Below, piece by piece: positions 1 through 6,180 of a DNA stretch of 7,429 nucleotides. Numbering within the stretch: position 1 is the stretch's first letter; every line of letters starts with the position of its first letter. This stretch comes from Planctomycetota bacterium (GTDB lineage Bacteria > Planctomycetota > MHYJ01 > JACQXL01): contig JASEHY010000068.1 of the NCBI GenBank assembly GCA_030018555.1, positions 1 to 7,429 of the forward strand. Reading direction: 5' to 3'. The notes under the pieces are model-generated. The model worked only from the letters and a program-made list of their open reading frames with translations, did not search any database and was not told the DNA's origin. Both the position numbers and the translations under genes were made by a program.

Positions 1-46
1 GGAAATTCATAAAACTATGTCTTGCATACCCCATAAATACTCACTT

Positions 47-66
47 CCCGCTGGTGGGATGTGTCC
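47..66. repeat. CCCGCTGG-core repeat, intergenic copy
   Basis: The sequence CCCGCTGG at 47-54 is followed by TGGGA, so TCCC and GGGA can pair around it. The same 8-mer, on one strand or the other, occurs at 3470, 3670, 3691 and 7223, always inside genes except here. The copy lies beyond the end of the lipid kinase gene in a stretch (1-161) where I see no convincing gene. It may be a short member of the repeat families that invade the neighbouring genes. Confidence 0.4.
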
Positions 67-117
67 CTTCTCCTGTCCAAAACGAGAAAGTAACATTGTC
101 TATATCTGCTACTGATT

Positions 118-153
118 CCCTCTCCCCTTGTGGGAGAGGGAAGGGTGAGGGGG
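118..153. repeat. Intergenic hairpin with G-rich tail (REP-like)
   Basis: Perfect 9-bp arms CCCTCTCCC (118-126) and GGGAGAGGG (132-140) enclose a 5-base loop and are followed by the tail AAGGGTGAGGGGG. The element sits 9 bases past the kinase stop codon. A diverged relative with the same hairpin-plus-tail order is at 6131-6175. Hairpins with a GGGTGAGGG-like tail are widespread in bacterial genomes as REP-type intergenic repeats. There is no T-run on either side, so I do not call it an intrinsic terminator, although it could protect or attenuate the 3' end of the operon transcript. Confidence 0.6.
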
Positions 154-161
154 CTAATTTA

Positions 162-1193
162 TTAAATGTCCCGTAAGGGACAAGGGCTAAAGACCCTGAT
201 GCAGGATGGAATAACCTCTATTTCCATCGGTAAATATCCGCAGAAATCACCATCTACCTGAACTGGCACAAGGTCTTGTGATGTAAGTAGTATCTTTTTG
301 TTTGCCCCGACTCGTCTTGAGCCGTTTGAGACCAGTGAGCCGTTGCCGAGAAAACCGAAGGTATAATAAAGCAGGATGGTTAGCGTAGAGCGTAGAGTCC
401 CAGTGGGATAAACTCCGAGCGTAGAGATCCACTGGGATAAACTCCGAGCGGTAGAAGGTGTTTTGAGCCACTCAAGGTTCAACTCGCCATCATCAAAGAC
501 CGCATTATTTACCAGAACAAACGGACCGCCATAACTCCTGACATTCGCTATCTGGATAAACCCTGCACCCTGCGTAATGGTCTTACCATCAATAGTGATA
601 GAGATAACAGGCATTCGGTAACGAAAAAGTGTTCTCATCGCAATCGGGAGATAACTGAATAGATGTGCATGGAGTTTAGCACTTCCGCCTCGGCGGGATT
701 GATATTGCCGGGCAACCTCGGCATCAAAGCCAACCCCTACCATTGAGACAAAATAACGCACCACTTGAGAGTTCGGAGTTGGGAGTTGGGAGTTCGGAGT
801 TGGCGGAACAGATACACAGCCAATATCAATGTCTCTGGTGAGATTGTTCTGGTAAAGATGAATGAATTGCCTGATACTTCGTTTAAGGTGTAATTCTTTG
901 GCAATGACATTACCAGAGCCGAAGGGAATGATTCCTAAAGTAGGAAGTGTTACCTGTGCCTTTTTTAAGCCGTTGATAATTTCATTAAATGTGCCGTCTC
1001 CGCCCAGACAGAGAATAGGTGTCGGCTCGTTGTGGTGCTCGGCAATCTGTCTCGCTTCGCCTGACTGTGTAGTAACAGTTAAAGAATATTCTATCCTTTC
1101 TTTTTTTAGGGCATCTTTGAGCGTCGTGATGAGTTTCTTGGCTCTGCCACTGCCGGCAATCGGATTGGCAATGACCTTGAGTTTATGGTTCAT
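162..1193 (-). CDS. YegS/DgkB-family lipid kinase (diacylglycerol kinase-like)
   Basis: This is a predicted ATP-dependent lipid kinase of the DAGK catalytic family. It would phosphorylate diacylglycerol or a related membrane lipid at the cytoplasmic face; the substrate cannot be read from sequence. Counting from the ATG at 1193 (343 residues), the N-terminus has the usual VIANPIAGSGRA strand-loop. The nucleotide motif LGGDGTFNEI includes GGDGT at 64-68, FGSGN lies at 91-95, FDDGEL at 233-238 and VDGD at 313-316, so the conserved core is intact. I chose the start at 1193 because its ATG overlaps the helicase TGA (ATGA, translational coupling). The longer reading from 1265 only adds residues encoded by a heptamer repeat inside the helicase end. 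The protein is longer than the usual roughly 300 residues because repeat-derived segments interrupt it at about 131-142, 166-170, 247-271, 282-292 and 338-343. The family call is firm; the exact substrate is unknown. Confidence 0.9.
   Translation of the reverse strand: MNHKLKVIANPIAGSGRAKKLITTLKDALKKERIEYSLTVTTQSGEARQIAEHHNEPTPILCLGGDGTFNEIINGLKKAQVTLPTLGIIPFGSGNVIAKELHLKRSIRQFIHLYQNNLTRDIDIGCVSVPPTPNSQLPTPNSQVVRYFVSMVGVGFDAEVARQYQSRRGGSAKLHAHLFSYLPIAMRTLFRYRMPVISITIDGKTITQGAGFIQIANVRSYGGPFVLVNNAVFDDGELNLEWLKTPSTARSLSQWISTLGVYPTGTLRSTLTILLYYTFGFLGNGSLVSNGSRRVGANKKILLTSQDLVPVQVDGDFCGYLPMEIEVIPSCIRVFSPCPLRDI
167..182. repeat. TGTCCC hairpin at the kinase 3' end
   Basis: This is a perfect inverted repeat with arms TGTCCC and GGGACA and loop GTAA. 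It encodes the last six residues of the lipid kinase (CPLRDI) immediately before the stop. The typical C-terminal strand of the family ends just before it, so the tail looks repeat-derived. It could also form a hairpin in the mRNA at the stop codon. Confidence 0.45.
318..350. repeat. Short direct repeat in the kinase C-terminal domain
   Basis: TGAGCCGTT occurs twice (318-326 and 336-344), 18 bases apart. Read on the minus strand it gives the low-complexity segment NGSLVSNGS at about residues 283-291 of the kinase. This lies between the predicted beta strands preceding the VDGD motif, where family members vary in length. It looks like inserted repeat DNA, but the unit is short and this could be a local duplication. 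Confidence 0.4.
383..455. repeat. 29-bp tandem repeat inside the kinase gene
   Basis: Two adjacent 29-bp units (390-418 and 419-447) differ at three positions. Each starts with GCGTAGA and ends with GATAAACTCCGA. An extra GCGTAGA precedes them (383-389) and GCGGTAGA follows (448-455). Each unit contains a small inverted repeat such as TCCCAGTGGGA. Because 29 is not a multiple of three, the same DNA is translated in two frames: RSLSQWIST from one copy and LGVYPTGTLR from the other. The segment lies just after FDDGEL in a variable linker of the lipid kinase. Confidence 0.8.
684..697. repeat. TCCGCCTCGGCGG hairpin in the kinase gene
   Basis: CCGCC (685-689) and GGCGG (692-696) form a compact palindrome. 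The 13-mer TCCGCCTCGGCGG is identical to one inside ispE at 7393-7405. In the kinase it encodes RRGG (about residues 167-170) within an otherwise helical stretch. It is a likely small member of the GGCGG palindrome family. Confidence 0.5.
769..803. repeat. GAGTTSG heptamer tandem repeat (5 units)
   Basis: There are five contiguous 7-bp units: GAGTTCG, GAGTTGG, GAGTTGG, GAGTTCG, GAGTTGG. On the minus strand they encode the low-complexity segment TPNSQLPTPNSQ (about residues 131-142 of the kinase). The segment lies between DIDIGCVSV and RYFVSMVGVGFDAEV, two parts that are adjacent in ordinary family members. Seven-base repeats of this kind (STRRs) are known from cyanobacteria, where they also enter genes; membership of the same class is my inference. 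Confidence 0.85.
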
Positions 1194-3499
1194 ATCTTGT
1201 CTTCTTTGGGATTTGGGATTTGAGATTTGGGATTTCCTTGTGTCTCGTCTATAATCACAGGGCATTGAGGTAATGCCTGCAAGAATAATTTGCCGTAATT
1301 TTTGGTAACGATACGGTTATCTAATATTACCACGATTCCTTTATCTGTTTTGGTGCGGATGAGCCGGCCGAAGCCCTGACGGAGTTTAAGGATTGCGACG
1401 GGCAGAAAGAAGTTCTTGAACGAATCTACACCATCTCGTTCCATTTGTTCCATTCTGGCTTCCACCAATGGTTCGCTCGGGACCGGGAAAGGTAATTTGG
1501 TGATGATAATATTCTCCAATGCCTCGCCCGGAACATCTACGCCCTGCCAGAAACTGTCAGCACCCATAAGACAGGAGCCAATATTAGAACGGAATTCCTC
1601 CAGCATCTTAGTCCTGGGCAAATCTTTTCCCTGCACATAGAGCGGGATACCTTTTTCCAGAAGTGCCGGATAAAGCCGCTTATGTACGCTATTCATCAGG
1701 TCATAACTGGTAAAAAGTATAAATGCTCTACCAGAACTCATCTTGAGATAGTTGAGTATCATTTCCACGCAACTTTCATCAAAAGCAGGTCTGTCATTCG
1801 GGTCAGGCGCGTTTGAGGTAATAAACAACTTTACCTGCTTGTGGTAGTCAAATGGCGAGGAAAGAATCGTCTCTTTGCATCCTTCAGGAATGCCGAGGGT
1901 TTCTTTGATGTATTTAAACCCATTACCGTTCCCGCTAAGGCGGGATGGGACAGGTTCGCGAAGTTTATCCTGAGGAACGAAGGGCTCACTGCAAGAAGAA
2001 GTATGCTCCTCCCTCACGGGATGGTGGCTACCAAGACCCGTCCTCTGGCGGGAGGTAGAAAGTGTAGCACTGGTAAAGACGGCTGTTTTGATACGGTCTG
2101 TCAGGAGTATTTCTTTAATGAGGTTGTTCACCATTAGCGGGGCGCTCTGGAGTGTTATTCTCTCTCTTCCTCGTCTAATCTTAGCCACATCAATCCAGTA
2201 CACTCCGTTATTGCTATCTTTGTCCCTCTCCCTCACGGGATGGTGGCTACCAACGGGATGGTGGCTACCATCATATCTGAATTCTTGTCGGATGAATTTT
2301 CCTATACTATTAGCAAAGGCAGATGTCCGTTTTATGTAGGCGTCAAGTTCGGTCTGGTGCTCTTGACTTTTCCCCTCTTGCAGTGAACGTAGCGAACCTG
2401 TGCTTTGTTTTTTAATAAGGGTCTTTAATTCAACGAGGGAGAAATATAATTTAGATAGAGCCGGCGAGAGAGAATCGGTTACAAAATTAGCCACTTTGAT
2501 TCTGCCATTCTCAGACGTCTTATTCTCAAACCAGTAAAGAACATCATCAAAGAAGGAACGAGCAGAATCTCTTGACTCATCAACTAATCTCTTGCATTCA
2601 GACACTCTCACTGCAGGTGCGTGAGAGAGAAATTGTAAAAACCCCTTTTTCTTTCCACCCCGTCCCGAAGACATTCGGGATTCGGGGCATATAGAGTTCA
2701 AGAGATAGCCAACCTGATAATTGGATATAGAGACACCCATGTGTTTCTGTGCCACAGACTCCATGCAATGTGCCTCATCAACAACAAGAACCGAGTAATC
2801 GGGTAAAAGATTAACATCATCCTGAGAGCGCATAATGGCATCAATGACAAGAAGCGGATGATTAACCACGATAATATTAGATGTCCATAATTTAGCACGG
2901 GCTTTCTGATAGAAACAACGAGGAAAATCGTCACACTTTCTACCCGCACAATTATCTGTTTCAGCACATATTTTAGTCCAGACATCGTCAGAAGGGACAA
3001 AAGTCAGAGATTGTTGACTGCCATCGCCATCCGTTCTAATGGCAATTGAAAGAATTCGCCTCAATTCTTCTATGTCGGTAGCGTGTTCAAAGATGTCTGT
3101 TTGATAACGCATTGCACGGTTTAACCTTCTATGACAGATATAATTAGAACGACCTTTAGCAAGCGTGGCTGTGAATCTCTCGGGCAGGATAGATTGTAAA
3201 GTAGGAATATCTTTATAAACTATTTGTTCCTGAAGGTTAATGGTATTAGTAGAGATACAGACCGGTTTTTTAGTCTGGATGCTGTAGTAGATAGCGGGGA
3301 TGAGATAGGCAAAGGTTTTACCAATCCCGGTGCCTGCTTCTATGATAAGATGATTTCCCTCCGAGAGCGACTGACAAACCGCTTCAAACATAGCGACCTG
3401 CTGAGGACGATACTCGTAGTTTTTAAGTTTCTGGAGCAATCCGCCCCGCTTCCAGATATCTATAGGAATCCCGCTGGGAGAAGCACTTTCTTGCATCAT
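1190..3499 (-). CDS. dinG: DinG/XPD-type superfamily 2 DNA helicase with Fe-S cluster
   Basis: This is an ATP-dependent 5'-3' DNA helicase of the XPD/DinG group, expected to act in the cytoplasm on repair or replication intermediates. In the 769 residues I see Walker A EAGTGIGKT (54-62), then KGRSNYIC with C122 plus C184, C189 and C195 as probable 4Fe-4S ligands (C178 is extra). The DEAH box is at 241-244, SATLS at 477-481, ADSFWQGVDVPG at 647-658 and the arginine-finger motif QGFGRLIR at 708-715. There is no N-terminal exonuclease domain. The start at 3499 lies 7 bases after the metalloprotease stop; a second in-frame ATG follows at once. The length is inflated by in-frame repeat DNA at about residues 272-281, 368-375, 411-424, 483-523 and the last 15 residues. 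None of these touches a motif, so I expect an active enzyme. The gene symbol denotes the family; orthology to E. coli DinG versus YoaA is not resolved. Confidence 0.93.
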   Translation of the reverse strand: MMQESASPSGIPIDIWKRGGLLQKLKNYEYRPQQVAMFEAVCQSLSEGNHLIIEAGTGIGKTFAYLIPAIYYSIQTKKPVCISTNTINLQEQIVYKDIPTLQSILPERFTATLAKGRSNYICHRRLNRAMRYQTDIFEHATDIEELRRILSIAIRTDGDGSQQSLTFVPSDDVWTKICAETDNCAGRKCDDFPRCFYQKARAKLWTSNIIVVNHPLLVIDAIMRSQDDVNLLPDYSVLVVDEAHCMESVAQKHMGVSISNYQVGYLLNSICPESRMSSGRGGKKKGFLQFLSHAPAVRVSECKRLVDESRDSARSFFDDVLYWFENKTSENGRIKVANFVTDSLSPALSKLYFSLVELKTLIKKQSTGSLRSLQEGKSQEHQTELDAYIKRTSAFANSIGKFIRQEFRYDGSHHPVGSHHPVRERDKDSNNGVYWIDVAKIRRGRERITLQSAPLMVNNLIKEILLTDRIKTAVFTSATLSTSRQRTGLGSHHPVREEHTSSCSEPFVPQDKLREPVPSRLSGNGNGFKYIKETLGIPEGCKETILSSPFDYHKQVKLFITSNAPDPNDRPAFDESCVEMILNYLKMSSGRAFILFTSYDLMNSVHKRLYPALLEKGIPLYVQGKDLPRTKMLEEFRSNIGSCLMGADSFWQGVDVPGEALENIIITKLPFPVPSEPLVEARMEQMERDGVDSFKNFFLPVAILKLRQGFGRLIRTKTDKGIVVILDNRIVTKNYGKLFLQALPQCPVIIDETQGNPKSQIPNPKEDKI
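1208..1235. repeat. GGGATTT heptamer tandem repeat at the helicase-kinase junction
   Basis: Four 7-bp units (GGGATTT, GGGATTT, GAGATTT, GGGATTT) occupy the end of the helicase gene and give its C-terminal tail NPKSQIPNPK. In the frame of the kinase the same DNA reads KSQISNPKSQ and creates a spurious upstream start at 1265. It is a different heptamer from the one at 769-803, but both have the G-rich strand on plus. The insertion sits 15 bases before the kinase ATG and so separates the conserved helicase body from the coupled ATGA. Confidence 0.85.
1931..2053. mobile_element. Composite cluster of repeat modules in the helicase gene
   Basis: About 123 bp (41 codons, residues 483-523) separate the SATLST motif from NGNGFKYIKETLGI; in DinG relatives these follow each other directly. 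From left to right the segment contains: a TCCCGC-TAAG-GCGGGA hairpin (1930-1945); a module from GGTTCGC to TCACTGCAAG (1953-1995) containing CCTGAGGAACGAAGG; the SHHPV module (2009-2034); and a CCCG...CGGG hairpin (2037-2052). The modules run end to end, as if repeats had inserted into earlier repeats. No transposase is present and I found no clear target duplication at the outer edges. The reading frame stays open throughout. Confidence 0.7.
2228..2270. repeat. SHHPV-encoding repeat, one full and one partial copy
   Basis: CGGGATGGTGGCTACCA occurs twice in tandem (2237-2253, read with one overlapping edge, and 2254-2270) and a third time at 2018-2034 inside the composite cluster. The copy at 2228-2253 matches 2009-2034 perfectly over 26 bases. 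All three are read in the same frame and give GSHHPV. The unit contains TGGT and ACCA arms. The pair lies at helicase residues 411-424, between FRQEFRYD and the conserved GVYWIDV strand. Confidence 0.85.
2377..2398. repeat. Short inverted relative of the 1953-1995 module
   Basis: Read on minus, this segment starts GGTTCGC and ends TCACTGCAAG, the same two ends as the longer module at 1953-1995. It has only 5 bases between them instead of 26, and lies in the opposite orientation. It encodes GSLRSLQE (residues 368-375) in a variable helical region of the helicase. The shared ends suggest a deletion derivative, but each end alone is short enough to match by chance. Confidence 0.4.
2658..2687. 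repeat. TCCCGAA-N4-TTCGGGA hairpin in the helicase gene
   Basis: Arms TCCCGAA (2663-2669) and TTCGGGA (2674-2680) enclose GACA. Outside them CCCCG (2658-2662) and CGGGG (2683-2687) extend the stem with a two-base bulge. The same 7-bp arms with a different loop occur in panC at 7016-7033. In the helicase it encodes PESRMSSGRG (about 272-281), next to a basic GGKKKG run, in a region that is variable in the family. Confidence 0.7.
3470..3477. repeat. CCCGCTGG core at the helicase N-terminus
   Basis: This 8-mer encodes part of the segment ASPSGIP at residues 6-12 of the helicase, just before the conserved N-terminal GGLLQKLKNYEYRPQQ. It shares the core and flanking bases (ATCCCGCTGGG) with the copy at 3668-3678 inside the metalloprotease gene. 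It may be a minimal repeat insertion near the start codon. Confidence 0.4.
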
Positions 3500-3506
3500 A
3501 CTTCTG

Positions 3507-6104
3507 TTATTTGTTCTTCCACTCCAGGACGGTTTTTATCCTCGCCAGTATCTCTTCCAGATACATTTTGGTGGAATTGTCAAAAGCAGCCATCCCTAAT
3601 ACCATCATAATTTTGTCCCTGAGTGCCAGGAGGTCATTATACGATAGTGATATTGCATCTGAGGGATATCCCGCTGGGCGGACATGCTCGCCCGCTGGGG
3701 ATTGATATATCTGGACTAATTTCTCTAAATGAGCCCGTTGTAGTTGCCGACGGAAAGTATTAATATTCTCCTCGTTTTCCAATTCCTTCCAGATCCCTTC
3801 CCTGAAATTGTTGAATAAATCACCTAATCCGAATCGCGGCTCATCCTTACTATATCTGAGAATAATATCGTTCAGCCGATGGAGAACTATAGGGTCATAG
3901 AGATGGTTCAGGACAGATGCTTGAATGGAAAGGATGGAGTTGTGAATCTGGGGGTCAATAGAGGGGGTATTCCAGGGCGCACCAGAGAAGTCAGGCAACC
4001 TTTCCTGCGCAAGTTTATTTAAGACGCGACTGTCCGGCAGGGACGTGCTATTTAGAGAGAAAATATTATTCATAATAAAATCAAGTGCCTGTTGTTGTTT
4101 TTCTGCCGGCACAGGTTCAAATGGTATTTTACCGAGCGGGTCACCAATATGGTCACGACGGTGATAGATACCGCCGATAAATTTGCAGGCGATAGTGCCT
4201 GCCAGTGCATATTCCTGGAGACCCTGACGGAAGATCCGACGCATCTTCTGATACCTTTCACCAGGCTTGGAGAACTTTGTTTCTATCCTGCCCCAGACTT
4301 CATCCGCTAACGAGAGCCGAGTTTTAGCATATTCCAGTGGGTCATTACCTAAGTCCCAGACATTACAAGTAGGGTCTATACTTCTGGGAGAGTTATAGGA
4401 ACAATCTTCATCAGTGCCGTAAGATAATTCCGGCCTGGTCCCTGCACTCGCAATCTCTTTTAACTGCACTAATTCTTCTTCTGGTGTCTTGGCTGAAAGA
4501 GGTTTATAAGCATATTCAATAGCCCAATAATCATATTCACCTAATGTGGTCTGCCAGAAATTGCCCTGTTTTGAAGAATCCGGAGAGATGTTAGCCGGGT
4601 TATAATCCATTACCGAGCCGGTAATACCATATTCTGTAGTGAGAGTCTTGTTGTGGAGCGCCTTTATCTGTCTAACAGAACTTGCCTTAAAATTATGTCT
4701 CAAGCCCAGGGTATGACCGACCTCGTGGGCAATAAGGTCAGAGAGGTAATCACAGACGAATTTTTCCGCCTCTTCTTCTTTACCTTCAAGATAACCTCTT
4801 GCTTGAAGAACAGAGAATGCAAAAGACGCCTGATGAAGGAGTCCATAAGCATAATTGCAGTGTTGAGTAAGTGGGTTAACAACCTCCTCAAATTCTGTGT
4901 AATTAGCACGCACCATATCAGCAGAGATACGAATATCCGCACTGTATAATTCTCCTGTGAATGGGTTTGCATGAGATGGACCGACCGCATACCCCGCACC
5001 GGGTTTTACCATCCAGCGAATGGTGTTGTAACGGACATCAGCCGGGTCCCACTTAGCATCATCCTCCTGCTGTCTGACTACAATCGCATCCTTAAAACCG
5101 ATCCTCTCAAATGCCTTATTCCACATAAGTACGCCTGATTTCACCGCCTCACGATATTCTACCGGGATAGTCCTTTCCAGATAGAAGACAATGGGCTTCT
5201 TGGGAGGCGAGAGTAAAGCGGATGAGTCTTGTTTTTCTAAATGCCAACGTTGGATATAACGAACATAAGGAGTTTCGGGCTTGAGCGACGAATAGTCCTG
5301 GAACATCGTGATAAAATGACCCACACGGTCGTCCGCTAAACGAGACACATAATTATTCTCAGGCAGCGATGAGATGGAATAATAGTATCTTATAAACATA
5401 CTTCGTCCATCCGCCAGAGTGGTAGTATGGGCGGACTTATTGGAGCGCAGATGAAAGGCAATCTCTATATCAGTATTTTCAGGAAAGGATTTAAGAAGAG
5501 AGAAGAAACTATTATCCTTATCAAGTGAAAAGTCAGATTTGGTTGCGTCATTGAGACGTTGAGATAGGTTATATCTATCAAAGATAAGAAAATCTCTGAG
5601 TGGCACTAAAATCGCACCTGTCTTTGGATGTGGTTTAGAGGCAATATTTGCTGATGAGACCAGCGAATCGCTGACGCCTTTCTCAACCGCACGGAATAAG
5701 GGCTTATCTCTGTCCGCACGAAATAGAACATTCTTATGTATCCATTGTATTCGCTTGTTGACCTTTCTGAAGAAGAAGGGGAAATTATCCTCTAAGGCAC
5801 CAGAATCAAAATATGTCCCGTCCCCTGACTCTCTGGTTACCGAGCAGAGGAAAACCTTATCAAGTTGCTCGGGCTTTATCTCCAGATATGCCTTACCATC
5901 CACAACATTGTAATATATGGTAAATAATCCGGTAATAGGTTTGTAGTCTTTGATAATCTCAGAAAAATCTTTCTCATCATCTTTTTTCTTATCTTCCTCT
6001 TCCTGTGCCTCCTTTTTCTGTTCCGCTGGTGACGTTCCCGCACATCCTGTAATCAATAGAAACACTGATAAAATAAGTAATATGAACAAAAGTCTATTTA
6101 TCAT
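3507..6104 (-). CDS. Zinc-dependent metzincin-like metalloprotease, lipoprotein (DUF5117/DUF4953 type)
   Basis: This is a predicted secreted, lipid-anchored zinc endopeptidase of 865 residues. The N-terminus MINRLLFILLILSVF is a hydrophobic signal segment ending in the lipobox ITGC with Cys21. A lysine/glutamate-rich linker (about 28-50) follows. The residue after Cys is Ala, so outer-membrane sorting would be expected under the E. coli rule. The zinc motif HEVGHTLGLRH spans 460-470 (His460, Glu461, His464, His470) and a Met-turn SVMDYNP has Met499, as in metzincins. The part before it (about 55-300) and after it (about 500-790) matches, from memory, the large family annotated with DUF5117, DUF5118 and DUF4953; peptide substrates are unknown. 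The start at 6104 has a strong GGAGGAG ribosome site. The stop lies 7 bases before the helicase, so this is the first gene of the operon. Residues 802-814 (SPAGEHVRPAGYP) are repeat-derived. Confidence 0.9.
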   Translation of the reverse strand: MINRLLFILLILSVFLLITGCAGTSPAEQKKEAQEEEDKKKDDEKDFSEIIKDYKPITGLFTIYYNVVDGKAYLEIKPEQLDKVFLCSVTRESGDGTYFDSGALEDNFPFFFRKVNKRIQWIHKNVLFRADRDKPLFRAVEKGVSDSLVSSANIASKPHPKTGAILVPLRDFLIFDRYNLSQRLNDATKSDFSLDKDNSFFSLLKSFPENTDIEIAFHLRSNKSAHTTTLADGRSMFIRYYYSISSLPENNYVSRLADDRVGHFITMFQDYSSLKPETPYVRYIQRWHLEKQDSSALLSPPKKPIVFYLERTIPVEYREAVKSGVLMWNKAFERIGFKDAIVVRQQEDDAKWDPADVRYNTIRWMVKPGAGYAVGPSHANPFTGELYSADIRISADMVRANYTEFEEVVNPLTQHCNYAYGLLHQASFAFSVLQARGYLEGKEEEAEKFVCDYLSDLIAHEVGHTLGLRHNFKASSVRQIKALHNKTLTTEYGITGSVMDYNPANISPDSSKQGNFWQTTLGEYDYWAIEYAYKPLSAKTPEEELVQLKEIASAGTRPELSYGTDEDCSYNSPRSIDPTCNVWDLGNDPLEYAKTRLSLADEVWGRIETKFSKPGERYQKMRRIFRQGLQEYALAGTIACKFIGGIYHRRDHIGDPLGKIPFEPVPAEKQQQALDFIMNNIFSLNSTSLPDSRVLNKLAQERLPDFSGAPWNTPSIDPQIHNSILSIQASVLNHLYDPIVLHRLNDIILRYSKDEPRFGLGDLFNNFREGIWKELENEENINTFRRQLQRAHLEKLVQIYQSPAGEHVRPAGYPSDAISLSYNDLLALRDKIMMVLGMAAFDNSTKMYLEEILARIKTVLEWKNK
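3663..3703. repeat. Paired CCCGCTGGG repeat inside the metalloprotease gene
   Basis: CCCGCTGGG occurs at 3670-3678 and 3691-3699, 21 bases apart, with GGGCG and CGCCC arms between them able to form a hairpin. The direct repeat GATAT lies at 3665-3669 and again at 3704-3708, offset by 39 bases (13 codons), which would fit a 34-bp insertion with a 5-bp duplication. The segment encodes SPAGEHVRPAGYP near the protein's C-terminus, between LVQIYQ and SDAISLSY. Five bases is short, so the duplication is only suggestive. Confidence 0.6.
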
Positions 6105-6111
6105 ACGGATT

Positions 6112-6119
6112 TCTCCTCC
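6112..6119 (-). promoter_or_regulatory. Ribosome binding site of the metalloprotease gene
   Basis: On the minus strand GGAGGAGA lies about 7-10 bases before the ATG at 6104. It is the only strong Shine-Dalgarno sequence among the five genes of the window. It fixes the start codon and fits its position as the first gene of the operon; the downstream genes rely on tight spacing or overlap. Confidence 0.8.
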
Positions 6120-6130
6120 ACCGCACTCTT

Positions 6131-6175
6131 CTCTCTTCCCGACTTGTCGGGAAGAGGGTTAGAGTAAGGGGAAAT
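6131..6175. repeat. Hairpin with G-rich tail in the divergent intergenic region
   Basis: Arms CTCTTCCCGA (6133-6142) and TCGGGAAGAG (6147-6156) form a 10-bp stem with loop CTTG, followed by GGTTAGAGTAAGGGG. The arrangement matches the element at 118-153 (hairpin, then GGGTGAGGG-like tail). It falls in the presumed 5' leader of the metalloprotease mRNA, between the candidate promoter and the ribosome site. It would therefore be transcribed as a stable stem-loop just upstream of the Shine-Dalgarno sequence. Confidence 0.65.
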
Positions 6176-6180
6176 ATTTC

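Noticed and set aside
8..96. 29-codon open frame on the minus strand (ATG near 96 to a TGA near 8)
   Set aside because: It has no ribosome site and no recognisable family, and it includes a CCAGCGGG repeat core; an ATG at 10-8 could begin another gene to the left, but only three codons are visible.
118..140. Intrinsic terminator after the kinase
   Set aside because: The stem is strong but there is no T-run after it in either direction, and its tail matches the repeat element at 6131-6175.
383..455. CRISPR array
   Set aside because: The 29-bp units are directly adjacent with no unique spacers and lie inside a gene.
862..1254. Plus-strand open frame of 130 codons
   Set aside because: It is a shadow of the lipid kinase and helicase genes, with no family signature of its own.
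1194..1265. Longer start for the lipid kinase at 1265
   Set aside because: The extra 24 residues come from heptamer repeat DNA within the helicase 3' end; the ATG at 1193 overlaps the helicase stop as ATGA and begins right at the conserved N-terminal strand.
2041..2339. Plus-strand open frames containing GWWLPTGWWLP
   Set aside because: The repeated peptide is only the opposite-strand reading of the SHHPV repeat within the helicase gene.
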